Assembly: GCF_018397995.1 (NCBI RefSeq)
Contig: NZ_BBQH01000036.1
Span: forward strand, 1-64,000
Length of the DNA stretch: 64,000 nucleotides
Direction: 5' to 3'
Origin: Rhizomonospora bruguierae
Lineage (GTDB): Bacteria > Actinomycetota > Actinomycetes > Mycobacteriales > Micromonosporaceae
This document shows positions 23,866 through 32,611 of this stretch, piece by piece (position 1 is the stretch's first letter; the number at the start of each line of letters is the position of its first letter). The notes beneath the pieces were generated by a model. The model ran no database searches. It was not told the origin of the DNA and saw only the letters and a list, made by a program, of their open reading frames with translations. Position numbers and translations under genes: made by a program.

Positions 23866-25356
23866 ATGAGTACCTCGCAGGAGCGACGTTCGCGGGCCGG
23901 CATCCGCGACGAGTACCAGCTGTACATCGGTGGCCGGTGGGTGCCGGCCGCGGACGGCGGCGTGACCGGGAGCATCGACCCGAGCACCGAGCAGCCGGTG
24001 ACCCGGGTGGCAGTAGCGAGGGCCGCCGACGTGGGCCGTGCGGTCGACGCGGCGGCGCAGGCCGCACCGGCGTGGGCCGCCCTCGGCTGGCAGGAGCGCG
24101 CCGCCCGGCTGCACGCCCTGGCCGACCGGGTGGCCGAGCAGGCCGGCGAGCTGGGCCGGATGGACGCCGTGGACGGCGGGATTCCGGTGGACGGGATGGC
24201 GAAGGACGTCGCGAACGCCGTCAACACGGTGCGCTACTTCGCCGGCCTGGCCAGCGAGCTCAAGGGCCACACGATCGAGGCGCCCGGCGCCGCCCTCAAC
24301 ATGACCCTGCGCGAGCCGTTCGGCGTGGTGGGCCGGATCGTCCCGTTCAACCACCCGATCCAGTTCGCCGGCAGTGGTGTCGCCGGCCCGCTGGCGGCCG
24401 GTAACACCGTGGTGCTCAAGCCGGGCGACACGACGCCGGTGTCCGCACTGCGCCTGGCCGAGCTCGCCGAGGGCATCCTGCCGCCCGGCGTGCTCAACGT
24501 GGTCACCGGCGGCCGGGAGGCGGGTGAGGCGCTGGTGGCCCACCCGCGGGTGCCGCGGATCGCGTTCACCGGCAGCGTGCGGTCGGGCCAGGCCGTCGCG
24601 CGCGGTGCCGCCGAACACCTCAAGCTCGTGACGCTCGAGCTGGGCGGCAAGAACCCGTTGATCGTCTTCCCGGACGCCAACATCGACGCGGCCGCCGCCG
24701 CGGCGGTGACGGCGATGAACTTCAACCGCGGGCAGGCCCAGTCGTGCGGCTCGCCGTCCCGGATGCTCGTCCATGACGCGGTCCGCGCCGCGTTCGTCGA
24801 GGCGTTCGTCGAGAAGGCCCGGGCCCTCACGATCGGCGATCCGCTCGACCCGGGGGTCGCGATGGGGCCCCTCGCCTTCGCCGCCCACTACGAGCGGGTG
24901 CTGTCGTACATCGAGCGCGGGACGGCCGAAGGCGCCCGGCTGGTGACCGGCGGGACCGAGCGGCCAGCCGGTCGTACCGCCGGGTACTTCGTCGCGCCGA
25001 CGGTCTTCGACGACGTCACTCCCGACATGGCCATCGCCCGCGACGAGATCTTCGGGCCGGTCGTCAGCGTGCTCGGCTGGACCGACGAAGCGGACGCCCT
25101 GGCGGTCGCCAACGAGCTGCCCGTCGGGTTGACCGCGAACATCTGGACCAACGACCTCGGCCGCGCGATCGAGTTCGGCAAACGGGTGCAGGCCGGCTAT
25201 GTCTGGGTGAACGGTGCCGGTCAGCGCCCGCTCGGTGCGCCGTTCGGCGGGTACAAGCTGAGCGGGATGGGCAACGAGAACAGCCTGGACGAGCTGCTCA
25301 GCTTCACCCGAACCAAGAACCTCTCGCTCCAGGCGGCTCCGGGGGGTGTGGCATGA
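23866..25356 (+). CDS. NAD(P)-dependent aldehyde dehydrogenase
   Basis: A 496-residue aldehyde dehydrogenase of usual length. Nucleophile Cys294 (QSCGS), general base Glu258 (LELGGKN) and the oxyanion Asn in PFNHPIQF are present; cofactor loop FTGSVRSG. It oxidises an aldehyde to an acid in the cytoplasm. ATG 23866 is chosen because GGAG lies 11 bases upstream and the protein then aligns with the family N-terminus. It overlaps the SDR gene by four bases. In the pathway it probably oxidises the side-chain aldehyde released by the preceding hydrolase. Confidence 0.93.
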   Translation: MSTSQERRSRAGIRDEYQLYIGGRWVPAADGGVTGSIDPSTEQPVTRVAVARAADVGRAVDAAAQAAPAWAALGWQERAARLHALADRVAEQAGELGRMDAVDGGIPVDGMAKDVANAVNTVRYFAGLASELKGHTIEAPGAALNMTLREPFGVVGRIVPFNHPIQFAGSGVAGPLAAGNTVVLKPGDTTPVSALRLAELAEGILPPGVLNVVTGGREAGEALVAHPRVPRIAFTGSVRSGQAVARGAAEHLKLVTLELGGKNPLIVFPDANIDAAAAAAVTAMNFNRGQAQSCGSPSRMLVHDAVRAAFVEAFVEKARALTIGDPLDPGVAMGPLAFAAHYERVLSYIERGTAEGARLVTGGTERPAGRTAGYFVAPTVFDDVTPDMAIARDEIFGPVVSVLGWTDEADALAVANELPVGLTANIWTNDLGRAIEFGKRVQAGYVWVNGAGQRPLGAPFGGYKLSGMGNENSLDELLSFTRTKNLSLQAAPGGVA

Positions 25357-26114
25357 GCGCCGTAGCGCCCCTGGCCGGGCGGGTAGCCGTCGTCACCGGT
25401 GCGGCCCACGGCCTCGGCCGGGCCTACGCCCACCGGCTCGCCGCGCGGGGCGCGGCGGTCGTCGTGGCGGACCTGGACGGCCCGGGGGCCACCGAGGTCG
25501 CCGCCCAGATCGAGGCCGCCGGCGGGAGCGCGCTCGCCGTGCACGTCGACGTGAGCGACGCGGCGATGCTGGCCGCGATGTGCGACGCGGCGTTGGACCG
25601 CTTCGGCCGGCTCGACGTGCTGGTCAACAACGCGGCGATCTTCCTCACCGTCGGCATGTCGCGGGTGCCGTTCGACGAGATCACCGTGGCCGAGTGGGAC
25701 CGGATGATGGAGGTCAACGTGCGGGGCACCTGGCTCGCCTGCCGGGCGGTCGTGCCGCACATGCGCGAGGCCGGGTACGGAAAGATCATCAACGTCAGCT
25801 CCGACACGGCGCTGAAGGGGTCGCCCAACCGGATCCACTACGTGGCGAGCAAGTCCGCGATCCTCGGGTTCACCCGCACCCTGGCCGCCGAACTCGGCCC
25901 CGACGGGATCCGGGTGAACGCGATCGCGCCGGGCATCGTGCTCAGCGAGCCCGAGCCGTCGCCCGCGCGCCGCGACCAGGCGATTGCCAGCCAGGTGCTC
26001 ACCGATCCCCTGCTCCCCGACGATCTCGCCGAGACGGTGGTCTTCTTCGCCTCACCGGGCTCGGACCCCATCACCGGGCAGATCGTCGCGGTCAACGGCG
26101 GTGGTTACATGTGA
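25353..26114 (+). CDS. short-chain dehydrogenase/reductase
   Basis: A 253-residue classical SDR: cofactor motif TGAAHGLG (about 17-24), VVADLDG acidic residue suggesting NAD, NNAA, catalytic Ser in NVSSD, and YVASK. Ends GGGYM. Overlaps the aldehyde dehydrogenase stop (ATGA) and closes the operon; a strong hairpin follows. Likely oxidises a pathway alcohol or dihydrodiol; substrate not deducible. Confidence 0.92.
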   Translation: MSAVAPLAGRVAVVTGAAHGLGRAYAHRLAARGAAVVVADLDGPGATEVAAQIEAAGGSALAVHVDVSDAAMLAAMCDAALDRFGRLDVLVNNAAIFLTVGMSRVPFDEITVAEWDRMMEVNVRGTWLACRAVVPHMREAGYGKIINVSSDTALKGSPNRIHYVASKSAILGFTRTLAAELGPDGIRVNAIAPGIVLSEPEPSPARRDQAIASQVLTDPLLPDDLAETVVFFASPGSDPITGQIVAVNGGGYM

Positions 26115-26121
26115 CGTGCTT

Positions 26122-26159
26122 CCACCGGTCGTGCCCGGTGTCCCGGGCGCGACCGGTGG
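26122..26159. terminator. 17-bp hairpin between convergent SDR and ubiX genes
   Basis: CCACCGGTCG (26122-26131) pairs with CGACCGGTGG (26150-26159), and inside it GCCCGG (26133-26138) pairs with CCGGGC (26143-26148) around TGTC; the single odd position is a U-G pair in RNA. It fills the 65-base gap between two convergent genes and serves both. Confidence 0.85.
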
Positions 26160-26179
26160 GTCCACTTCGGAGGGAGCGG

Positions 26180-26752
26180 TCACCCGACCCCGCCGTCCCA
26201 TTCGGCGGGCGCCACGTCGGCCACACCCACGCGTGCCAGTGCGCGCCGGACGGTGTGGTCCACGATCTCCTCGACGGAGCGTGGCAGGGCGTAGAACGCC
26301 GGAACGGGCGGCATCACGACCGCGCCGGCCTCGGCGGCCGCGGTCATGGCGCGCAGGTGGCCAAGGTGCAGGGGCGTTTCGCGCACCAGCAGCAGCAGCG
26401 GCCGCCCCTCCTTCAGCGTGACGTCCGCGGCGCGGGTGATCAGGTCGCTCGCGTGGCCGTAGGCGATGGCCGACAGCGTCTTGATCGAGCAGGGCAGCAC
26501 GAGCATCGCGTCCACGTGGAAGGAGCCGGACGCGATGGTGGCACCGACCGCGGCCGGCTTGTGGACGACGTCGGCGAGCTTCTCGACCTCGCGGACGGTG
26601 CGGCCGCCGCACTCGTGGGTCACGGTCATCGCCGCGGAGCGGGAGAGCACCAGGTGGGTCTCGACGTCGGTCAGCCCGCCGAGGAGTTCGAGCGCACGCA
26701 CGCCGTACGGCGCGCCACTGGCACCTGTCATCGCCACCACCACGCGCCTCAC
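26180..26752 (-). CDS. ubiX: UbiX-like flavin prenyltransferase
   Basis: A 190-residue UbiX-family protein that makes prenylated FMN, the cofactor of UbiD decarboxylases. Motifs: TGASGAPYG near the N-terminus, LVLSRSAAMTVTHE, LVLPCSIKTLSAIAYG and RPLLLLVRETPLHLGHLRAM, and PAFYALPRSVEEIVDHTV. GTG 26752 is chosen because AGGAG lies five bases upstream and the family begins there; the longer frame upstream runs through the promoter. It is transcribed away from the binding protein and has an AAGTGTCGAC site 75 bases upstream. Partner: UbiD at 28355. Confidence 0.92.
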   Translation of the reverse strand: MRRVVVAMTGASGAPYGVRALELLGGLTDVETHLVLSRSAAMTVTHECGGRTVREVEKLADVVHKPAAVGATIASGSFHVDAMLVLPCSIKTLSAIAYGHASDLITRAADVTLKEGRPLLLLVRETPLHLGHLRAMTAAAEAGAVVMPPVPAFYALPRSVEEIVDHTVRRALARVGVADVAPAEWDGGVG

Positions 26753-26826
26753 TACGGCTCCTCTCGTCGTCCGCCCCGGTGTGTCGACGGGACGTCGTTG
26801 GCGACGGCGGTCAGATTTGCAAAGCC

Positions 26827-26836
26827 GTCGACACTT
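26827..26836 (-). promoter_or_regulatory. operator-like site AAGTGTCGAC before ubiX
   Basis: Reads AAAGTGTCGACGG on the minus strand, 75 bases before the ubiX start, in an AT-rich stretch (GCTATTTATGG nearby). One of five exact copies in non-coding DNA of this island. Confidence 0.6.
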
Positions 26837-26898
26837 TCGATCGCTATTTATGGCGACTTGAACGAGTCTGTGCGGAGAATTCGGGGCTGGCAAGCCCC

Positions 26899-26938
26899 TT
26901 GACGACCAAGGGTGTCGACAATTAAGGTGTCGACACTT
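26899..26938 (+). promoter_or_regulatory. promoter of the binding-protein gene with two overlapping operators
   Basis: TTGACG (26899-26904), an 18-base spacer and TAAGGT (26923-26928) form a promoter. GTGTCGACA (26912-26920) lies inside the spacer and GTGTCGACACTT (26927-26938) touches the -10 box; the second is the fully palindromic GTGTCGACAC and contains AAGTGTCGAC on the minus strand. The placement is that of a repressor blocking polymerase. Confidence 0.65.
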
Positions 26939-27025
26939 GTGTGACCTCGCTCACGCGGGCCCGGGCGGCACCGAAGACCGATCACCCGCGGCCAGACAAG
27001 TCCCAGCCAAGAAGAGGTGCGGTAA

Positions 27026-28039
27026 ATGCGGAAGATCGTGGGGTTCGCGGCGGCCATGGTGGTGTCGGCGGCGGCGCTCGCGGGTTGTGGCGGCGACGAC
27101 GGCGGCACGACGGCGGGCGGGCTCACCAAGATCAAGGTGGGCTATCCGTCGGACACGGCGTCCTACGGCGACCTGTACGTGTGCCAGGAGGAGGGCATCT
27201 TCAAGAAGCACGGGCTCGAGGTGGAGCTGACCCTCCTGAAGACGAGCTCCCAGCTGCTCGCCGCGCTCACCAGCGGCTCGGTGCAGGTGGCCGGTGGCGA
27301 CGGTGCGGCGATCGCCGCGGGCGCCGTGAAGGGCACCGACCTGAAGCTGGTCGAGCTGAAGCTCCCCGCCTACTTCACCGAGATGTGGGGCAAGTCCGAC
27401 ATCCAGTCCGTGGCGGACCTGGCCGGCAAGAAGGTCGGCGTGACGGCCCCGGGCTCGGTCACCGACAGCGCCACCCGGGTGATGCTCAAGGACAAGGGCC
27501 TCACCGACGGCGTGAAGGTGGTGAACCTGGCCGACCTCTCGGCGCTCCTGGCCGCCGGCCGCAACGGCGCGGTCGACGCCCTGGTGACGGCCCCGCCGCA
27601 GGGCGCGGCGACGCAGAAGCACGGCTGGCACAAGATCACCGACATGACGCAGTACCGGACGGCCGCCAGCGTCTACACGGTGTCCGGCCAGTACGCCAAG
27701 GAGAACAAGGACGTGGTCGCCAAGTTCGTCGCGGCCGACGTGGAGTGCCTGAACTTCCTCAAGGACTCGGCGAACCGCGATGCCAGCATCGACGCCATCG
27801 CGAAGTACACCAAGACCGAGGACCGGGAGCTGGCGGCGTACGGCTACGACTTCTTCACCAAGATCTGGTCGAGCGAGCCGGTCGTCGACGAGGAGCTGTG
27901 GCGCTCCGCCCTTGCGGAGGCCGCCAAGGGCGGCAACGTCCCGAACCCGGCCGACTCCATCGACAACAGCTTCGTGCAGAACGCGATCGCGAACGCGGCC
28001 GGCGGTGCCTCCGCGGCGCCCTCGGATGCCGCCCGTTGA
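27026..28039 (+). CDS. ABC transporter substrate-binding lipoprotein (NitT/TauT type)
   Basis: A 337-residue exported lipoprotein: basic start, hydrophobic core and lipobox LAGC with Cys21, then a Gly/Asp linker. The rest is a periplasmic-type binding fold of the SsuA/TauA/ThiY class (KVGYPSDTASYGDLYVCQEEGIFKKHGL; AALTSGSVQVAGGDGAAIAAG). It collects the substrate outside the membrane for an ABC importer. No ATPase or permease lies next to it; the ones at 16.1-17.75 kb are complete except for this part and share its operator sequence, so the three probably form one importer. Confidence 0.9.
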   Translation: MRKIVGFAAAMVVSAAALAGCGGDDGGTTAGGLTKIKVGYPSDTASYGDLYVCQEEGIFKKHGLEVELTLLKTSSQLLAALTSGSVQVAGGDGAAIAAGAVKGTDLKLVELKLPAYFTEMWGKSDIQSVADLAGKKVGVTAPGSVTDSATRVMLKDKGLTDGVKVVNLADLSALLAAGRNGAVDALVTAPPQGAATQKHGWHKITDMTQYRTAASVYTVSGQYAKENKDVVAKFVAADVECLNFLKDSANRDASIDAIAKYTKTEDRELAAYGYDFFTKIWSSEPVVDEELWRSALAEAAKGGNVPNPADSIDNSFVQNAIANAAGGASAAPSDAAR

Positions 28040-28057
28040 TGGTTGATCCGGCAAAGA

Positions 28058-28067
28058 GTCGACACTT
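28058..28067 (-). promoter_or_regulatory. operator-like site AAGTGTCGAC after the binding-protein gene
   Basis: Minus-strand GAAGTGTCGACTC, 18 bases after the binding-protein stop and about 290 bases before ubiD. It pairs in orientation with the site at 28270-28279, so the two may bring together a loop over the ubiD promoter. Confidence 0.5.
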
Positions 28068-28131
28068 CGGGCTAGCGGAGGTGCCGCGGGTCGACCTCGG
28101 GCGGCTTGGTCATCGGCCGGACGACGGTGCC

Positions 28132-28160
28132 CCTTCGGCACCCTAGATCGTCGCCGAAGG
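28132..28160 (+). terminator. hairpin after the binding-protein gene
   Basis: CCTTCGGC (28132-28139) pairs with GCCGAAGG (28153-28160) around a 13-base loop, about 90 bases after the stop codon. It would separate the binding-protein transcript from that of ubiD. Confidence 0.4.
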
Positions 28161-28269
28161 CCAGGTTTCCGCTCATCAGCAAGGAAAAATGGCTCGGTGA
28201 CGCCCGGTCCGCGCGCTCCGGCGCGCGGGCCGGGCTGGACATTAGGTCACGCCCCTGCGAGAATGACAT

Positions 28270-28279
28270 GTCGACACTT
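28270..28279 (-). promoter_or_regulatory. operator-like site AAGTGTCGAC before ubiD
   Basis: Minus-strand AAAGTGTCGACATG, 75 bases before the ubiD ATG, the same distance as the ubiX site from its gene. A short hairpin (GGAGGC-CAA-GCCTCC, 28291-28305) follows in the leader. Confidence 0.6.
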
Positions 28280-28354
28280 TCCAGATTCTTGGAGGCCAAG
28301 CCTCCGCGATCATGGCGTCGACGCGCTGACCTGACGGAGACGGAGGAAGAAACC

Positions 28355-29815
28355 ATGCCGAGGCGCCTGGACCAGATCCACGACCTGCGCTCGTGGCTGG
28401 ATGTCGTCCGTGAACTAGGGGAGCTCCGTGACGTCACCGGGGCGCACTGGAACCTCGAGATCGGCGCGGCGTCGGAGGTGAACTACCGGCTGTCCAACCC
28501 GGCCGCCCTGCTGTTCGACGACATCGAGGGCTACCCGACCGGGATGCGGGTGCTCACCGGCAGCATGTCCAATGCCCGCCGGCTCGGCCTCACCCTCCGA
28601 CTCGGCACGGATCTCGACGACCACGCCCTCGTGCAGGCGCTTCGCGGCAAGCCGAGCGAGTGGGTGGCCCAGGCCCCGAAGTACGCCGTCAACGAGGTCT
28701 CCTCGGGCCCGGTGACGCAGATCGTCGAGTCCGGCGACGACATCGACCTCGGCGCGTTCCCCGCGCCGTTCTGGCACGAGGAGGACGGCGGCCGGTACAT
28801 CGGAACCGGCTGCGCGGTGTTCACGACCGACCCGCACACGGGAACCGTGAACGCCGGCGCCTACCGGATGCAGATCCAGGGGCCGCGCGCGGCCACGATC
28901 AACATCGAGGCCGGGAAGCACGGCGCGCTGCACGTCCGCGAGTGGTTCGAGAAGGCGGGCCGGGCGCCGATCACGGCGGCCCTCGGGGGCGATCCCCTCC
29001 TGGTCATCGCGGCCGGCACGGAGGTGCCGGCGGGCGTCTCGGAACTCGAGTACGTCGGCGCCATCCAGGGCCGACCGGTCGAGGTGGTGCGGGGCGAGGT
29101 CACCGGGCTGCCGATGCCGGCGCGGGCCGAGATCGTGGTGGAGGGCTGGCTCTACCCCGACCGCACCTCGCACGAGGGCCCGTTCGGGGAGTGGACCGGC
29201 TACTACAGCGGCGGCGGCGGCCGCGACCAGGTGCTCGAGCTCCAGATCGAGCGGGTCTACCGGCGCCCCGACCCGATCCTGCTCGGCACCCCACCGGGCA
29301 AGCCCCCGCACGACTACTCGTACATGCGCAGCGTGATGAAGTCGAGCATGATCCTCGACGCGCTGCTCGCCACCGGCCTGCCCCAGGTGCGCAGCGTCTG
29401 GGCGCACGAGGAGGGCGGCGGCCGCCAGCTCCTCGCGGTCGCCATCGACCAGAAGTACGCCGGCCACGCCCGTCAGGCGGGGCTGCTCGCCGCCCAGATC
29501 CCGGCGGCGGCGTACATGAACAAGTTCGTCATCGTGGTCGACGGGGACGTGGACACCCGCAGCCTCAGCGAGGTGATGTGGGCAGTGTGCACCCGGACCG
29601 AGCCGAGCAAGGACATCGAGGTGCTCCAGCAGACGTGGGGCAGCCGGGTGGACCCGCTCTACCCCGGCACCGGCCCGGCGTACAACACCCGCGCGGTGAT
29701 CGACGCCTGCCGGCCCTACGAGCTGCTCGGCACGTTCCCGCGCGTCGCCGAGGCGACCCAGGATCTGCGTGCGAAGGTCGTCGCAAAGTGGCCGGAGATC
29801 CTGGGTGGACGCTGA
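28355..29815 (+). CDS. ubiD: UbiD-family prenyl-FMN-dependent decarboxylase
   Basis: A 486-residue UbiD-type decarboxylase that removes (or adds) a carboxyl group on an aromatic or unsaturated acid using prenylated FMN from UbiX. The prFMN region shows AGAYRMQIQGPR with the catalytic Arg, and EGPFGEWTGYYSG with the two catalytic Glu. ATG 28355 has GGAGG eight bases upstream; the in-frame extension upstream runs through the operator region and is not coding. It is followed after one base by an FCD regulator. The nearest characterised groups act on phenolic, cinnamic or heteroaromatic acids; the substrate here is likely an acid of the molybdenum-hydroxylase pathway. Confidence 0.93.
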   Translation: MPRRLDQIHDLRSWLDVVRELGELRDVTGAHWNLEIGAASEVNYRLSNPAALLFDDIEGYPTGMRVLTGSMSNARRLGLTLRLGTDLDDHALVQALRGKPSEWVAQAPKYAVNEVSSGPVTQIVESGDDIDLGAFPAPFWHEEDGGRYIGTGCAVFTTDPHTGTVNAGAYRMQIQGPRAATINIEAGKHGALHVREWFEKAGRAPITAALGGDPLLVIAAGTEVPAGVSELEYVGAIQGRPVEVVRGEVTGLPMPARAEIVVEGWLYPDRTSHEGPFGEWTGYYSGGGGRDQVLELQIERVYRRPDPILLGTPPGKPPHDYSYMRSVMKSSMILDALLATGLPQVRSVWAHEEGGGRQLLAVAIDQKYAGHARQAGLLAAQIPAAAYMNKFVIVVDGDVDTRSLSEVMWAVCTRTEPSKDIEVLQQTWGSRVDPLYPGTGPAYNTRAVIDACRPYELLGTFPRVAEATQDLRAKVVAKWPEILGGR

Positions 29816-29816
29816 C

Positions 29817-30575
29817 ATGACGGACCCGACGAACATCGACGGCGCGGTGGCCGAGCAGGCCGCCGCGCCCGACATCGCGGCGCTGAGCCGCGCCGAACTG
29901 CTGCGGGCGCTGAACCGCCCCGAGACCGGCGCCAGCCTGGTCGACGAGATCATCATCAAGGTCGGGACCGACATCATCGAGGGCCGCCTGAAGCCGGGCG
30001 ACGACCTGAACTCGGTGGAGCTGTCCAAGCTCTTCAGGACCAGCCGGACACCGGTGCGCGAGGCGCTGCTCACGCTGCAGCGGGAGGGCTTCGTCGAGAT
30101 CGAGGCGCACCGCCGGCCCCGGGTCGCCGGGCTGTCCCTCAGCGAGGTACAGGACATGTACCGGGTGCGGGCCTACCTCTACGAGATGGTCAGCCACTGC
30201 GTCGTCGCGGCGGCCAGCGAGGAGGACCTCGACCGGCTGGAGGAGGTCCAGGCCCGCCTCCAGCAGGCGGCCGATTGCGACGACGTCGACCGCTACTTCT
30301 GGACCAACGTGGAGTTCCGCAACACCGAGGCGGGCCTCGCGCAGAACACGACGCTGGTCCGGGTCCTCGACTCGCTCGGGCTGCGGATGCTGCGGTTGCG
30401 GCACCTGAGCCTGTCGCTGCCCGGTCGGCTGGCGACGTCGGTCGAGGACCACGACCGGCTGATCCGCGCCTACCGCGACCGCGACGCGAAGCTCGCGGCG
30501 GCGTTCTCCGCATCACTGGTCATGCGGGGCCTTCGGACCATCGAACGATCGAGCTGGGTCGGCATCGGCTCCTGA
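29817..30575 (+). CDS. GntR-family (FCD) transcriptional regulator
   Basis: A 252-residue FadR-type regulator with a 30-residue N-terminal extension (MTDPTNIDGAVAEQ). HTH at about residues 60-105 (DLNSVELSKLFRTSRTPVRE, LQREGFVEIEAHRRPRV), then an all-helical FCD domain (MYRVRAYLYEMVSH; VEDHDRLIRAYRDRD). The ATG is one base after the ubiD stop, so the two are co-expressed. It is the best candidate to bind the AAGTGTCGAC sites, which lie before ubiD, ubiX, the binding protein and the transporter. Effector likely the ubiD substrate or product. Confidence 0.88.
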   Translation: MTDPTNIDGAVAEQAAAPDIAALSRAELLRALNRPETGASLVDEIIIKVGTDIIEGRLKPGDDLNSVELSKLFRTSRTPVREALLTLQREGFVEIEAHRRPRVAGLSLSEVQDMYRVRAYLYEMVSHCVVAAASEEDLDRLEEVQARLQQAADCDDVDRYFWTNVEFRNTEAGLAQNTTLVRVLDSLGLRMLRLRHLSLSLPGRLATSVEDHDRLIRAYRDRDAKLAAAFSASLVMRGLRTIERSSWVGIGS

Positions 30576-30729
30576 GGCCGGCGCGGCGCCACCGAGGACA
30601 ACCACAAACAGCACATCGAAGACGGACCCCGGACAGCGCGGGCCACCCGTACCACGACGACGACGCCGCCGTGGTCGAGCGCGCCCTCGACTCGACGGGC
30701 GGCCGCGCTTGCACAGCAGGAGGAAGCAC

Positions 30730-31743
30730 GTGACGCAGGATCAGCCCCAGGTGGTCGACTGCCACGTCCACGCGGTGCCCGAGGCGCTGCTGGCGGAGGT
30801 CGCCGACCGGCCCGACCCCGACGGCGTGGAGGTGCGGCGGACGCCCGAGGGGTACGCCGTCACCATGCCCGGGGCCCCCGAGCGGCTGGTCCGCCCGCGC
30901 ATGTCGGGAGCCGCGGTACGGGACAAGACGCTGGCGGCGATGGGAATCGACGGCCACGTGCTCGCCCCGTGGCTGGACGTGCAGCCGACGGCCGCGATGC
31001 CCAGTACCCGGGCCCGCAGCTGGGCCCGCCGCCTCAACGAGGCACTGCTGGCCAGCCGGCAGGAGGTGGGCTCGGTCGTGGGGTGCTGGGCCAGCGTCGC
31101 GGTCGACGACCCGGCGACGGCCGCCGACGACCTGGCGCGGGCGGTCGAGGTCGGCATGCGCGGCCTGGTGCTGAGCACCGATCCGGTGCACTGCGAGTCC
31201 CTCGCCGACCCGCGGCTGGAGCCGGTGTGGTCGGCGGCGGAGGCGCTGCGGGTGCCGGTGATGCTGCACCCGTCCGCGGACGGGCCGTCGCGCGTCCTGC
31301 CCGGCAGCGCCCCCTTCGCCAACGTGTACTGCCGGCTCGTCGACACCTCCTTCGCGGTCGCGAAGCTGCTCCTGGCCGGGGTCCTCGACCGGCACCCCGC
31401 GCTGCGGCTGGTGACGGTGCACGGCGGCGGCATGGTGCCGTTCCAGAGCGGCCGGCTTGACGGCGGACACCGGGCCGACGCGCTGTCGTCGTACACCATC
31501 GAGCGGGAGAAGCCCTCCGACTACCTGGCGGACCTCTACTACGACACGGTCGCGATGAGCCCGGCCGCGATCCGGTTCCTGGTCGACGCCGTCGGTGCGG
31601 ACCACGTCCTGCTCGGCACCGACTTCCCCTTCGCCCTCGGCGACCCCGACCCCGTCGGCGCCGTCAACTCCGCGCACCTCGAGGCCGACGCCGCCGCGCG
31701 CATCCTCGGCCGGAACGTGCTGGACCTCCTGGAAAGGGCCTGA
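30730..31743 (+). CDS. amidohydrolase of the ACMSD type
   Basis: A 337-residue metal-dependent amidohydrolase-2 family enzyme. Metal and catalytic positions: HxH in DCHVHAVP (residues 14-16 region), MLHPSAD, VTVHGGGMVPFQSGRLD and the Asp in LLGTDFPFA. The family includes aminocarboxymuconate semialdehyde decarboxylase and gamma-resorcylate decarboxylase, which decarboxylate without O2, and some hydrolases. GTG 30730 has a perfect AGGAGG six bases upstream. It is followed after one base by an alpha/beta hydrolase. Together with UbiD it gives the cluster two decarboxylase-type enzymes. Confidence 0.85.
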   Translation: MTQDQPQVVDCHVHAVPEALLAEVADRPDPDGVEVRRTPEGYAVTMPGAPERLVRPRMSGAAVRDKTLAAMGIDGHVLAPWLDVQPTAAMPSTRARSWARRLNEALLASRQEVGSVVGCWASVAVDDPATAADDLARAVEVGMRGLVLSTDPVHCESLADPRLEPVWSAAEALRVPVMLHPSADGPSRVLPGSAPFANVYCRLVDTSFAVAKLLLAGVLDRHPALRLVTVHGGGMVPFQSGRLDGGHRADALSSYTIEREKPSDYLADLYYDTVAMSPAAIRFLVDAVGADHVLLGTDFPFALGDPDPVGAVNSAHLEADAAARILGRNVLDLLERA

Positions 31744-31744
31744 C

Positions 31745-32611
31745 ATGACCGACGTGTCCACGCAGTACGTGGCCGGCCCCGCGGGCAGCATCGCCTACGG
31801 CCGCCGTGGTGCGGGAGCGCCGGTGGTGCTGCTGCACCCGCTGGCCCTCGCGGGGCAGGTGTGGGACGGCCTCGCCGAACGCCTCGCCGACCGGTACGAC
31901 GTCATCACCCCGGACGCCCGGGGTCACGGCGCCAGCGAGTGGGACGGCGCACCGTTCTCGATCGACGACATGGCCGACGACGTGGTGGCCCTCCTCGACG
32001 GACTGGGTTTCGAGCGCGCCCACGTCGTGGGCATGTCGATGGGCGGCAGCGTGGCCATCAGCCTCGCCGCCCGCCACCCCGGCCGGGTCGACCGGCTGCT
32101 GCTCGCCGACACCACCGCGTGGTACGGCGAGCAGGCGGCGGCGACCTGGAACGAGCGCGCCGACCGGGTGCTCGCCACCACCCGCGCCGACCAGATCCCG
32201 TTCCAGGTCGACCGGTGGTTCACCGACGCCTTCCGCCGCACCCACCCCGAGCGGGTGCGGGAAGCCGTCGCCGTCTTCCTCGCCACGAACTCCGCCGCGC
32301 ACGCCCAGGCCTGCCGCGCCATGGGCGCCATGGACAACCGCGAGGTGCTGCCGCGCATCGCCGCGCCCACCCTCGCCGTCGCCGGCGAGGAGGACTACGC
32401 GACCCCGCCGAGCATGGGCGAGTACGCCGCCGAGCACGTCGCCGACGGCCGGGCCCTGACCCTCGCCGGGCTGCGGCACCTCTCCCTGATCGAGCGCCCC
32501 GAACTCGACGGGCTCGTCGCGGCCCACCTCGAGGGCCGCGAGCTCCCCGAGGCACCGGCGTCCTCGTGCGGCTGCGCCACCGCCACCGAGCCGAAGGAGG
32601 CCGCCCGATGA
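31745..32611 (+). CDS. alpha/beta hydrolase, enol-lactonase-like
   Basis: A 288-residue alpha/beta hydrolase resembling 3-oxoadipate enol-lactonase: oxyanion HPLALAG, GHGASEW, nucleophile Ser in VVGMSMGGSVA, Asp in AGEEDYATP and His in GLRHLSLIERP. The last 25 residues carry an unusual CGC pair (SSCGCATATE). Start ATG one base after the amidohydrolase stop; its stop overlaps the next start (ATGA). It could open a lactone or cleave an ester in the ring-fission branch. Confidence 0.88.
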   Translation: MTDVSTQYVAGPAGSIAYGRRGAGAPVVLLHPLALAGQVWDGLAERLADRYDVITPDARGHGASEWDGAPFSIDDMADDVVALLDGLGFERAHVVGMSMGGSVAISLAARHPGRVDRLLLADTTAWYGEQAAATWNERADRVLATTRADQIPFQVDRWFTDAFRRTHPERVREAVAVFLATNSAAHAQACRAMGAMDNREVLPRIAAPTLAVAGEEDYATPPSMGEYAAEHVADGRALTLAGLRHLSLIERPELDGLVAAHLEGRELPEAPASSCGCATATEPKEAAR

